DNA of 64,000 nucleotides from Couchioplanes caeruleus (GTDB lineage Bacteria; Actinomycetota; Actinomycetes; Mycobacteriales; Micromonosporaceae): the NCBI RefSeq assembly GCF_003751945.1, contig NZ_RJKL01000001.1, positions 2,356,001-2,420,000 of the forward strand, written 5' to 3'. A program made the translations under genes and the position numbers. Of this stretch, positions 1 to 8,081 are shown piece after piece (position 1 is the first letter of the stretch; every line of letters starts with the position of its first letter). The notes under the pieces were generated by a model. It saw only the letters and a list, made by a program, of their open reading frames with translations. It did not search any database and was not told where the DNA came from.

Positions 1-860
<860 letters not shown>

Positions 861-1235
861 TCAGTGGAAGGAGTCGCCGCAGGCGCAGGAATTCTGCGCG
901 TTCGGGTTGTCGATGGTGAAGCCCTGGGCGTCGATGCGGTCGGCGAAGTCGATCGTGGCACCGGCGAGGTACGGCGAGCTCATCCGGTCGACGACGACCT
1001 CGACACCGTCGAAGTCGGTGACCACGTCACCGTCGAGGGAACGCTCGTCGAAGAAGAGCTGGTAGCGCAGGCCGGAGCAGCCGCCGGGCTGCACGGCGAT
1101 GCGCAGACGCAGGTCGTCACGGCCTTCCTGCTCGATCAGGGCCTTGACCTTGGTCGCCGCGACATCGGTCAAAATGACGCCGGTCGGCGCGGCCTTGGTG
1201 GCCTCGGTCGACTCGGTGTGCGATTCAGTGGTCAC
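861..1235 (-). CDS. erpA: Iron-sulfur cluster insertion protein ErpA/HesB (A-type carrier)
   Basis: 124 residues from a GTG at 1235, preceded by GGGAGAA about 8 nt upstream. A-type carriers bind a 2Fe-2S or 4Fe-4S cluster and pass it to apo-enzymes. All three ligand cysteines are present: one in QPGGCSGLRYQ and two in the C-terminal NSCACGDSFH. The length matches the family once a short acidic N-terminal tail is allowed for. Several Fe-S enzymes lie in this window (NadA, LipA, FrdB) and are plausible clients, though this is inference. The reading frame stays open upstream to 1601, but that extension is Arg/Pro-rich shadow sequence and the GTG is better supported by its ribosome-binding site. 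Confidence 0.93.
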   Translation of the reverse strand: MTTESHTESTEATKAAPTGVILTDVAATKVKALIEQEGRDDLRLRIAVQPGGCSGLRYQLFFDERSLDGDVVTDFDGVEVVVDRMSSPYLAGATIDFADRIDAQGFTIDNPNAQNSCACGDSFH

Positions 1236-1343
1236 GTGCGGTTCTCCCTGCCGGTCCGGTGATGTGCCGTACCGGCTAACGCTAGCTCTGCCGGGCCTTA
1301 TTCCCAATTCGGTACGGCGAGATGTCTGACACCCACGGTCACC

Positions 1344-1385
1344 GGCTCCGCGGTCATCGGCTCCGGCTCCGCGGTCATCGGCTCC
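1344..1385 (-). repeat. 21-bp direct repeat spanning the glycerate kinase stop
   Basis: Two identical abutting 21-bp copies (1344-1364 and 1365-1385; plus-strand unit begins GGCTCCGCGGTCATCG). The inner copy contains the TGA stop of the glycerate kinase gene, and the outer copy repeats it just downstream. Confidence 0.9.
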
Positions 1386-2487
1386 ACTGCCCGGCGAGCC
1401 GCGCCCCGATCTCCCGCAGCCCGCGGGCCGGCTCGGCCAGCGCTCTCTCCTCGGAGCCGAAGTGCTCCAGCAGCGCAAACGTCTCGGTGACGCCCGCGTT
1501 GGCCGCCTCGCGGTAGCCCGTCTCGTTGCGCCCGGCGACCACCACGCAGGGCAGGCCGCGGTCCCGGGCGGCGTTCGCGACGCCGGCGGCCACCTTGCCA
1601 CGCAGCGACTGGTGGTCGAAGGATCCCTCCCCCGTGATCACCAGATCCGCCCGGTCGAGCTGCTCCTCCAGGCCGATGATCCGGGTGACGAGGTCGATAC
1701 CGGACACCATCCGCGCGCCGAGGGCCAGCAGGGCGGCGCCGACCCCGCCGGCCGCGCCGGTACCCGGCATCGCCGCCAGGCCGTCGACCTCGAAGGCCCG
1801 TTCGAGTACGCCGGCGAAGTGCTCCAGCGCGGCGTCGAGGCGCAGCACGTCCTCCCTGGTCGCGCCCTTCTGGGGGCCGTACACGTTGCTGGCGCCGTGC
1901 AGGCCGATCAGGGGGTTGTCGACGTCGGTGGCGGCGACCAGGCGGACCTGGCGCAGGCGGGGCGGGCCCTCGAGGCGGTCCGCCGCGCCGAGGACGGCAC
2001 CGCCGTACGGCAGCGCGTACCCGCCGACGTCGACCGGCCCGGCGCCCAGCGCGGCCAGCATCCCGGCGCCGGCGTCGTTGACCGCGGAGCCGCCCAGCCC
2101 GATGACCACCTCGACCGCGCCCGCCTCGACCGCGGCGGTCAGCAGCAGGCCCAGCCCGTACGAGGTGGCGGCGCCGGGATCGCGCTCCTGCCGGGTGAGC
2201 AGGTGCAGCCCGCAGGCCTGTGCGCTCTCGACGTACGCGGTGGCCCCCACCAGCAGGACCTCGCCGTGCACCGGGCGCCCCAGCGGGTCGACGGTGGCGA
2301 CGGTGACGCGCCGGCCGTCCAGGGCGCCGCCGATCACCTCCGTGAAGCCGGGACCGCCGTCGGAGAGCGGCCGGAGCACGACCTCGTCGGCCGGCGCCGT
2401 CTCGCGCCAGCCATCGGCGACCGCGGCGGCCACCTCGGCGGCGCTCAGCGTTCCGGCGAACTTGTCGGGGCAGATGAGGACACGCAC
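1375..2487 (-). CDS. Glycerate kinase (GlxK/GarK family)
   Basis: 370 residues from GTG 2487, giving the typical N-terminus VRVLICPDKFAGTLSAAEVA with its DKFKG-like phosphate-binding start. It phosphorylates glycerate with ATP, feeding it into lower glycolysis or the serine/photorespiratory salvage route. Family hallmarks seen are LGGSAVNDAGAGMLAALG (glycine-rich nucleotide region), a GTGAAGGVGAALLALGA segment and DLVITGEGSFDHQS near the C-terminus. Length matches the 370-380 residue family norm. A TACTTT box lies 6 nt before the GTG and no Shine-Dalgarno is seen, so translation is probably leaderless. The longer upstream ORF extension is not supported. It is divergent from a 49-residue ORF 49 nt away. 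Confidence 0.92.
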   Translation of the reverse strand: MRVLICPDKFAGTLSAAEVAAAVADGWRETAPADEVVLRPLSDGGPGFTEVIGGALDGRRVTVATVDPLGRPVHGEVLLVGATAYVESAQACGLHLLTRQERDPGAATSYGLGLLLTAAVEAGAVEVVIGLGGSAVNDAGAGMLAALGAGPVDVGGYALPYGGAVLGAADRLEGPPRLRQVRLVAATDVDNPLIGLHGASNVYGPQKGATREDVLRLDAALEHFAGVLERAFEVDGLAAMPGTGAAGGVGAALLALGARMVSGIDLVTRIIGLEEQLDRADLVITGEGSFDHQSLRGKVAAGVANAARDRGLPCVVVAGRNETGYREAANAGVTETFALLEHFGSEERALAEPARGLREIGARLAGQWSR

Positions 2488-2493
2488 GAGGAG

Positions 2494-2499
2494 AAAGTA
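2494..2499 (-). promoter_or_regulatory. -10 box, leaderless promoter of glycerate kinase
   Basis: TACTTT (TAnnnT) on the minus strand, 6 nt before the GTG start, which places the transcription start at the start codon. No clear -35. Confidence 0.45.
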
Positions 2500-2536
2500 C
2501 AGGTTTCGCACAGGCGCGCCGGGCAACCTTGTCTCT

Positions 2537-2686
2537 ATGCCGACCCTCGTACAGCGCCTGCAGAAGTTCCTCCGCAGCCCCCAGGGGCAGCGCCTGATCA
2601 CGGAGGGCCAGCGCCAGCTTGCCAAGCCGGAGAACCGGGCCCGGCTGCGGCGACTGATCGCCCGGCTGCAGAACCGCCGCCGCTAG
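2537..2686 (+). CDS. Small basic hypothetical protein (49 aa)
   Basis: ATG at 2537, 49 residues, amphipathic and strongly basic (LVQRLQKFLRSPQGQRLI at the start, ending RLIARLQNRRR). Codon third positions are GC-rich, as in neighbouring real genes, and it occupies a free gap between the divergent glycerate kinase and nadA, so it is probably real. It looks like a helical, nucleic-acid- or membrane-binding micro-protein, but no function can be assigned. It resembles short conserved actinobacterial hypotheticals found next to glycerate kinase genes (from memory, not checked). Confidence 0.6.
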   Translation: MPTLVQRLQKFLRSPQGQRLITEGQRQLAKPENRARLRRLIARLQNRRR

Positions 2687-2746
2687 TGGTCCACAACACC
2701 GCCTCGGCCATCCTGACAGGCGGCGGAGTTGTGGAAACATGGTTGT

Positions 2747-3916
2747 GTGACGTCGACCTGGACCGAACCCTCGAACACCCCTCTCGCGCTGCTGCTGCTC
2801 GGCAAGGGCACCGACCCGGCCAGTGAGCGCGGCGTCGACTGCCCCGGGGATCTCCCCGCGCCGAGCGACCCCGACCTGGTCGCCCGGGCCGCCGCCGCCA
2901 AGGCCGCGCTCGGCGACCGCGTGTTCGTGCTGGGCCACCACTACCAGCGCGACGAGGTCATCCAGTTCGCGGACGTCACCGGCGACTCCTTCAAGCTGGC
3001 CCGCGAGGCCGCCGCCAAGCCCGATGCGGAGTTCATCGTCTTCTGCGGCGTGCACTTCATGGCCGAGAGCGCCGACATCCTCACCACCGACGCGCAGCGG
3101 GTCGTCCTGCCCGACCTGGCGGCCGGCTGCTCGATGGCCGACATGGCCGTGCTGGGCCAGGTCGAGACGGCGTGGGACCACTTCACCGAGCTCGGCATCG
3201 TCGACCAGGTGGTCCCCGTCACCTACATGAACAGCTCGGCCGACATCAAGGGCTTCGTCGGCCGCAACGGCGGCGTGGTCTGCACGTCCTCCAACGCCAA
3301 GCGCGCCCTGGACTGGGCCTTCGAGCAGGGTCAGAAGGTGTTCTTCCTGCCCGACCAGCATCTGGGCCGCAACACCGCGGTGCTGGAGATGGGCTTCTCG
3401 CTCGACGACTGCGTGCTCTACGACCCGCACAAGCCGCACGGCGGGCTCACCCCGGAGCAGCTCCGCGACGCCAAGATGATCCTGTGGCGCGGGCACTGCT
3501 CGGTGCACGGGCGGTTCACGATCGACAGCGTCCGCGAGGTCCGCGAGCGGGTGCCCGGCGTCACCGTCCTGGTCCACCCGGAGTGCCGGCACGACGTCGT
3601 ACGCGCCGCGGACATGGTCGGCTCGACCGAATACATCATCAAGGCGCTGGATGCCGCGCCCGCCGGTTCGGCGTGGGCGGTCGGCACGGAGCTCAACCTG
3701 GTCCGCCGGTTGGCCCTGGCCCACCCGGACAAACAGATCATGTTCCTCGACAAGACGGTCTGCTACTGCTCCACGATGAACCGCATCGATCTGCCGCACC
3801 TCGTGTGGGCGCTGGAGGAGCTCGTGGCGGGCCGCGTGCCCAACCAGATCACGGTCGACGAGGACACCGCGAAGTTCGCCCGGATCGCCCTCGATCAGAT
3901 GCTGGCGCTCCCTTAG
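2747..3916 (+). CDS. nadA: Quinolinate synthase NadA
   Basis: 389 residues from GTG 2747; an upstream in-frame TTG at 2729 is possible. NadA condenses iminoaspartate with dihydroxyacetone phosphate to quinolinate in NAD synthesis, using a 4Fe-4S cluster. Seen: VFVLGHHYQRDEVIQFAD near residue 60, and candidate cluster cysteines in FCGVHFMAESADIL, VVCTSSNAKRA and VLVHPECRHD, with an extra CYCST near the C-terminus. Length fits the actinobacterial form, with a short N-terminal extension. nadB and nadC are not adjacent here. It is followed by a strong terminator, so it appears to be a single-gene unit. Confidence 0.95.
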   Translation: MTSTWTEPSNTPLALLLLGKGTDPASERGVDCPGDLPAPSDPDLVARAAAAKAALGDRVFVLGHHYQRDEVIQFADVTGDSFKLAREAAAKPDAEFIVFCGVHFMAESADILTTDAQRVVLPDLAAGCSMADMAVLGQVETAWDHFTELGIVDQVVPVTYMNSSADIKGFVGRNGGVVCTSSNAKRALDWAFEQGQKVFFLPDQHLGRNTAVLEMGFSLDDCVLYDPHKPHGGLTPEQLRDAKMILWRGHCSVHGRFTIDSVREVRERVPGVTVLVHPECRHDVVRAADMVGSTEYIIKALDAAPAGSAWAVGTELNLVRRLALAHPDKQIMFLDKTVCYCSTMNRIDLPHLVWALEELVAGRVPNQITVDEDTAKFARIALDQMLALP

Positions 3917-3935
3917 TCCTTAACTCTCTGTAACC

Positions 3936-3970
3936 AACGGCGAGCCCTGTGCTCGCCGTTGTCTTTTTGT
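3936..3970 (+). terminator. Rho-independent terminator after nadA
   Basis: Perfect 10-bp stem AACGGCGAGC / GCTCGCCGTT (3936-3945 and 3951-3960), loop CCTGT, followed by GTCTTTTTGTTG. One of the clearest intrinsic terminators in the window. Confidence 0.9.
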
Positions 3971-4130
3971 TGCCTTAATCATCCGGTATTCGTGCCACCT
4001 TGGGCGGTGTGATGATTTCTGCAACGGTCACGCAGCGCTATGCTGCCCGGGCGGCTGCCGCGGGACCCATCACACGCGCAGCACCTAGTCCCGCTCCGGA
4101 CGCCCCCCGCGTCCGACTCTGGAGGTTGCG

Positions 4131-5486
4131 TTGACCGACGACGTCCTGGCCGTACACGGCGGTTCGCCGCTGCACGGGCAGATCCGGGTCCGAGGCGCCA
4201 AGAACCTGGTCTCCAAGGCCATGGTTGCCGCCCTGCTGGGCGAGTCCCCGAGCCGGCTCTACGACGTCCCGCGCATCCGCGACGTCGAGGTCGTTCGCGG
4301 CCTGCTCGGCCTGCACGGCGTCAAGGTGACCGACGGCGCCGACGACGGCGAGCTGGTGATGGACCCCACGAACGTGGAGAGCGCCAGCAGCGACGAGATC
4401 AACGTGCACGCCGGCTCCTCGCGGATCCCGATCCTGTTCTGCGGCCCCCTGCTGCACCGGCTCGGGCACGCGTTCATCCCCGACCTCGGCGGCTGCCACA
4501 TCGGCCCGCGGCCGATCGACTTCCACATCCAGGCCCTGCGGCAGTTCGGCGCGGTCGTCGACAAGACGCCCGAGGGCATGCACCTGACGGCGCCGAACGG
4601 GCTGCACGGCACCAAGCTCGAGCTGCCGTACCCCAGCGTCGGCGCGACCGAGCAGGTGCTGCTCACCGCCGTCCGCGCCGAGGGCGTCACCGAGCTGCGC
4701 AACGCCGCCATCGAGCCGGAGATCGTCGACCTCATCTGCGTGCTGCAGAAGATGGGCGCGATCATCACCGTGCACACCGACCGGGTGATCGAGATCCTGG
4801 GCGTGCCGAGGCTCGGCGGCTACAACCACAAGCCGATCCCCGACCGGATCGAGGCCGCTAGCTGGGCCGCCGCCGCGCTCGCCACCCGCGGCGAGATCGA
4901 GGTGCTCGGCGCCCAGCAGGCCGACATGATGACCTTCCTCAACGTCTTCCGCTCGATCGGCGGCCAGTTCGAGGTCACCGACGCCCGCGTGCCCCGGCCC
5001 GGCGTGAGCGGCGTGGAGGGCGGCATCAAGTTCTGGCACCCCGGCGGCGAGCTGCAGGCGGTGGCGCTCGAAACCGACGTACACCCCGGCTTCATGACCG
5101 ACTGGCAGCAGCCGCTGGTGGTCGCGCTGACCCAGGCCCGCGGGCTGTCGATCATGCACGAGACCGTCTACGAGCAGCGGCTGGGCTACACCGAGGCGCT
5201 CAACTCGATGGGCGCGACGATCCAGGTCTACCGTGACTGCCTCGGCGGCACCCCCTGCCGCTTCGGCCGGCGCAACTTCATCCACTCCGCCGTGGTCGCG
5301 GGCCCCAGCAAGCTGCACGCGGCCGACCTGGTCATCCCGGACCTGCGCGCGGGCTTCAGCCACCTCATCGCGGCGCTCGCCGCCGAGGGCACCTCCCGGG
5401 TGTACGGCGTCGACCTGATCAACCGCGGATACGAGGACTTCGAGGCCAAGCTGGCCGCGCTGGGCGCGCACACCGAACGCCTCTGA
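4131..5486 (+). CDS. murA: UDP-N-acetylglucosamine 1-carboxyvinyltransferase MurA
   Basis: 451 residues from a TTG at 4131, with CTGGAGG placed 5-6 nt upstream. It transfers enolpyruvate from PEP to UDP-GlcNAc, the first committed step of peptidoglycan synthesis in the cytosol. The N-terminal IRVRGAKN carries the conserved Lys-Asn pair. The catalytic loop reads LGGCHIGPRPIDFH, with the nucleophilic Cys at about residue 122. The closest look is the long Streptomyces-type MurA (for example CRFGRRNFIHSAVV near the C-terminus) rather than the 418-residue mycobacterial form. Because the active-site residue is Cys and not Asp, fosfomycin should be able to alkylate it. The gene stands alone, 644 nt 5' of azlD. 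Confidence 0.95.
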   Translation: MTDDVLAVHGGSPLHGQIRVRGAKNLVSKAMVAALLGESPSRLYDVPRIRDVEVVRGLLGLHGVKVTDGADDGELVMDPTNVESASSDEINVHAGSSRIPILFCGPLLHRLGHAFIPDLGGCHIGPRPIDFHIQALRQFGAVVDKTPEGMHLTAPNGLHGTKLELPYPSVGATEQVLLTAVRAEGVTELRNAAIEPEIVDLICVLQKMGAIITVHTDRVIEILGVPRLGGYNHKPIPDRIEAASWAAAALATRGEIEVLGAQQADMMTFLNVFRSIGGQFEVTDARVPRPGVSGVEGGIKFWHPGGELQAVALETDVHPGFMTDWQQPLVVALTQARGLSIMHETVYEQRLGYTEALNSMGATIQVYRDCLGGTPCRFGRRNFIHSAVVAGPSKLHAADLVIPDLRAGFSHLIAALAAEGTSRVYGVDLINRGYEDFEAKLAALGAHTERL

Positions 5487-5562
5487 GCGTCATCTCTCGG
5501 TCACGCCGCGTCGCCGATCTCCGGATCGGCGGCGCGGTTTCGGCTTTCCGGCGGCGCTTGGC

Positions 5563-5568
5563 TACTCT
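5563..5568 (+). promoter_or_regulatory. -10 box, leaderless promoter of the DUF3043 gene
   Basis: TACTCT followed by 6 nt and the GTG start at 5575. No ribosome-binding site is visible. Confidence 0.45.
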
Positions 5569-5574
5569 GCTGGG

Positions 5575-6201
5575 GTGCCCTCGCTGTTTCGCCGAAAGTC
5601 CACCGATCTCGTCGCCGACGCCGTCGAGGAGGTGACGCCCGAGCCCGCCACGCCGCGGCCCAAGGGCTACACGCCTTCCAAGAAGGAGCTCGGACTCCAG
5701 ACGCCCAAGCGGCAGAGTGTCCAGCGGCGGCACGACGCGGTGCAGGCCCCGGCCAACCGCCGCGAGGCGTACAAGCAGATGCGGGAACGCCAGCGCGCCG
5801 AGCGCGCCGAGGCGTCGGCCGGCATGCGGGCCGGCGACGAGCGTTATCTGCTCGCCCGCGACCGTGGCCCGGAGCGCGCCCTGGTCCGCGCCATCGTCGA
5901 CTCCCGCCGCACGGCCGGCACGTGGTTCTTCGTCGGCGCCATCATCGTGTTCATCGGCTCCACCGGCAACATGCCGATGGCGGTCCGGATCGGCTCCAAC
6001 GTGCTCTGGGCCGTCCTGGCCATCACGGTGATCATCGACAGCATCCTGATCTCCCGCCGGATCAAGAAGCTGGTGACCGAGCGCTTCCCGAACACCACCC
6101 AGCGGATGGGCTCGCTCTACCTCTACGGCATCATGCGGGGCCTCACGTTCCGCCGCATGCGCGTCCCCAAGCCCCAGGTCGAGCTCGGCGACAAGGTCTG
6201 A
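5575..6201 (+). CDS. DUF3043 family membrane protein
   Basis: 208 residues from GTG 5575. The N-terminal half is charged and cytosolic-looking (FRRKSTDLVADAVEE, then KGYTPSKKELG and KQMRERQRAERAE). Two hydrophobic segments follow at roughly residues 118-137 and 142-160, and then a basic C-terminal tail. This arrangement, with the sequence GYTPSKKELG, is that of the actinobacterial DUF3043 proteins. The function is unknown; it is an integral membrane protein with a long N-terminal cytosolic region. Transcribed alone, with a leaderless-type promoter directly before the GTG. Confidence 0.85.
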   Translation: MPSLFRRKSTDLVADAVEEVTPEPATPRPKGYTPSKKELGLQTPKRQSVQRRHDAVQAPANRREAYKQMRERQRAERAEASAGMRAGDERYLLARDRGPERALVRAIVDSRRTAGTWFFVGAIIVFIGSTGNMPMAVRIGSNVLWAVLAITVIIDSILISRRIKKLVTERFPNTTQRMGSLYLYGIMRGLTFRRMRVPKPQVELGDKV

Positions 6202-6218
6202 GCCCTCCAGGCCGGAGC

Positions 6219-6411
6219 GGGCCGCCGTTCCGGGAGGGCCGCAGGGCCGCTGTTTCCCGAGGGCCGCAGCGGGGCCGCCATTCGGGGTGGCCGCAGCAGG
6301 GCCACCGTTTCCCGAAGGCTGCAGCCGGGTCGCGGTGAGCGCGGCGGCCGGCGCGGCCGGCTAGGCGATGCCGACCTGTCGCAGCAGGGCCGCCGTGAGC
6401 GCGGCGGCCAG
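6219..6411. repeat. Imperfect tandem repeats running into the azlD 3' end
   Basis: About four degenerate 25-30 bp copies of a GGGCCGCCGTTYCSGRRGGGCCGCAG-like unit (consensus is approximate) between 6219 and 6326. A 31-nt copy at 6321-6351 then matches 6381-6411 inside azlD at 26/31 positions, with 60-bp spacing. The second copy lies just before the azlD stop on the plus-strand map. The array fills the whole gap between the converging DUF3043 and azlD genes; no gene is seen here. Confidence 0.7.
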
Positions 6412-6669
6412 CACCACCAGGACGAAGGGCGCGCGGCGCCAGGCCAGCAGGGCGCCGACGGCCACCCCGGCCGGGCGCGCCACGCCCGCGAACGCGCCCC
6501 CCTCCATCAGGGCCGCGGTGCCGGCCAGGGCCGCCAGCAGGGTCGCGGCGGCCATCGGGAGCAGGCGCTGGAGCCGGTCGGAGAGCTCCAGCCGGTCGCG
6601 GAGCAGCACCCCACTCAGCCGCATGACATACGTGCCCACGGCCAGCACGACGATCGACGCGATCAGCAC
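6361..6669 (-). CDS. azlD: AzlD-type branched-chain amino acid exporter subunit
   Basis: 102 residues from GTG 6669. Four hydrophobic segments with the AzlD signature TYVMRLSGVLL near the N-terminus and LLPMAAATLLAALAG in the middle. AzlD is the small subunit that pairs with AzlC to export branched-chain amino acids or analogues across the cytoplasmic membrane. Its start overlaps the end of azlC by 7 nt, so the two are translationally coupled. The 3' end is partly duplicated in the downstream repeat array. Confidence 0.9.
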   Translation of the reverse strand: MLIASIVVLAVGTYVMRLSGVLLRDRLELSDRLQRLLPMAAATLLAALAGTAALMEGGAFAGVARPAGVAVGALLAWRRAPFVLVVLAAALTAALLRQVGIA

Positions 6670-7433
6670 GGCGCCTCCTCCTTGCGAACCGGCCGGGGAC
6701 TCCGCCCGCGGGGACTCCGCCCGCGGGGACTCCGCTCCCGGGCACTCCGCTCCTGGGCACTCCGCCGGCTTGGACTCGGCCTGCGCGGACTTCGCCGGCG
6801 GGGCCTGAAGATTGTGAGGAGGCCCAGGAGGGCGCACAGCACCGGCAGGCCCGCCGGAAGCACCGGGGTGAGTAGCACTGCCACCGCCGCCCCGACGAGG
6901 GCCGCGGTGCGCGTAGCCCGGTCGCGCAGGGACGGCAGAATCAGGGCGATGAGGCCGGCCGGGAAGGCCGCGTCGAGCCCCAGCGCGGCCGGGTCGCCGG
7001 TGGCGCCGCCGAGCAGGACCCCGAGGGCGGTGCCGGCGTTCCACGACGTGAACAGCGTGACGCCGATCAGCCAGTAGGTGCGCCGCCGCCGGGCCGGATC
7101 CTCTTCGCGCAGGGTGAAGGCCACGACCTCGTCGGTCATGAGGTGGCTGCCGACGAACCGGTCCCGCCACCGGCCGCCGATCGTTGTGGCAACCGCCAGA
7201 CCGAACGGCAGATGGCGGGCGTTGAGCAGCAGGCCCGCGAAGACGGCCGCGACCGGATTGCCCGCCGCGAGGAGACCGACCGCCAGGAACTGGGAACCGC
7301 CGGCGAACACGGCGGTCGACATCGCGAAGGGCACCCAGGCCGGCAGCCCGTACGCGATCGCGATGGCCCCGAACGACGCACCCACCGCCACCATCGCCGC
7401 CGCCCTGCGCCGCGAACGGGAACGCGCCGGCAT
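6663..7433 (-). CDS. azlC: AzlC-type branched-chain amino acid exporter subunit
   Basis: 256 residues if started at ATG 7433 (MPARSRSRRRAA...); ATG 7394 is a shorter alternative that would trim the first conserved helix. Recognisable AzlC features are ASFGAIAIAYGL, FAGGSQFLAVGLLAAG, LLNARHLPFGLAVA and a DEVVAFTL segment. About six to seven membrane spans are expected. The last ~40 residues are an odd Arg/Ser/Pro tail (RSPRG repeats) encoded by a 15-bp tandem repeat. The start region overlaps the divergent XRE-cupin gene, a common partner of azlCD that probably regulates it. AzlD follows with a 7-nt overlap. Confidence 0.87.
   Translation of the reverse strand: MPARSRSRRRAAAMVAVGASFGAIAIAYGLPAWVPFAMSTAVFAGGSQFLAVGLLAAGNPVAAVFAGLLLNARHLPFGLAVATTIGGRWRDRFVGSHLMTDEVVAFTLREEDPARRRRTYWLIGVTLFTSWNAGTALGVLLGGATGDPAALGLDAAFPAGLIALILPSLRDRATRTAALVGAAVAVLLTPVLPAGLPVLCALLGLLTIFRPRRRSPRRPSPSRRSAQERSARERSPRGRSPRGRSPRPVRKEEAPC
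6696..6800. repeat. 15-bp tandem repeat encoding the AzlC tail
   Basis: Seven 15-bp units beginning at 6696 (GGGACTCCGCCCGCG twice exactly, then GGGACTCCGCTCCCG and progressively diverged copies). In the azlC frame each unit adds five residues of the RSPRG type. The unit is a multiple of three, so copy-number change would lengthen the tail without breaking the frame. Confidence 0.85.
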
Positions 7434-7920
7434 CTCGCTCGCCGAGCTCGCACGCCGGGCGGGGCTGGCCAAGTCGACCCTGTCCCAGCTCGAGAACGGC
7501 AGCGGCAACCCGAGCATCGAGACGCTCTGGTCGCTGGGCGTCGCGCTCGGCGTGCCGTTCAGCCGGCTCGTCGAACCTCCGGCGCCCACCGTCCGCGTCG
7601 TCCGCGCCGGCGACCAGGTCCGCCTCCGGGCTGACCAGGCCGACTTCGCCGCCAGTCTGCTTGCGGCCGGCTCCACCCACGCCCGCCGCGACCTCTACGT
7701 CCTGGAGCTGGAGCCCGGCCAACCCCGGGAGGCCGAGGCCCACATTCCCGGCAGCGTCGAACACGTGGTGGTGGCGGCCGGACGGCTCAGCGCCGGCCCG
7801 GCGGGCGAGCTCGTCGAGCTCGGAGCCGGCGACTACGTGGCCTTCCCCGGCGACGTCCCGCACCACTACGAGGCCCTCGAACCCGGCACGTGGGCGGTCC
7901 TGCTGATGGAGCACCGCTAG
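7363..7920 (+). CDS. XRE-family regulator with C-terminal cupin sensor
   Basis: 185 residues from ATG 7363. An XRE helix-turn-helix spans about residues 10-65 (GISLAELARRAGLAKSTLSQ, then GNPSIETLWSLGVALGV). A single cupin follows at about residues 110-180 (HIPGSVEHVVVAAGRL, ELGAGDYVAFPGDVPHHYEA). This HTH-cupin type usually senses a small ligand and represses or activates a neighbouring transporter; here azlCD is divergent and is the likely target. Its 5' coding end overlaps that of azlC by at least 32 nt (71 nt with the longer azlC start), so each promoter must lie inside the other gene. Confidence 0.88.
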   Translation: MAPNDAPTATIAAALRRERERAGISLAELARRAGLAKSTLSQLENGSGNPSIETLWSLGVALGVPFSRLVEPPAPTVRVVRAGDQVRLRADQADFAASLLAAGSTHARRDLYVLELEPGQPREAEAHIPGSVEHVVVAAGRLSAGPAGELVELGAGDYVAFPGDVPHHYEALEPGTWAVLLMEHR

Positions 7921-7971
7921 ACGAGCTTCACGCCCCGGCGCGCCACCAGGCGCCGCCGCTGCCGCTCAAGA

Positions 7972-8081
7972 GACGCACGCGAGCACCGCCACTCAGGATC
8001 GGTAGAGCCAGTACGTTCCCGGAGTCGACGCCGCGACGCCGAGGACGCACGCGAGCACCGCCGCTCAGGATCGGTAGAGCC
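7972..8081. repeat. 38-bp direct repeat spanning the ABC ATPase stop
   Basis: Copies at 7972-8009 and 8044-8081 match at 37/38 positions (GACGCACGCGAGCACCGCC...). The copy at 8044-8081 contains the TGA stop of the ABC ATPase gene; the other is a duplicate 72 bp downstream of it. Confidence 0.92.

Noticed and set aside
1298..3799. Long minus-strand ORF of 833 codons
   Set aside because: It runs antisense to nadA and through glycerate kinase in another frame; it is Arg/Gly/Asp-rich shadow sequence with no domain.
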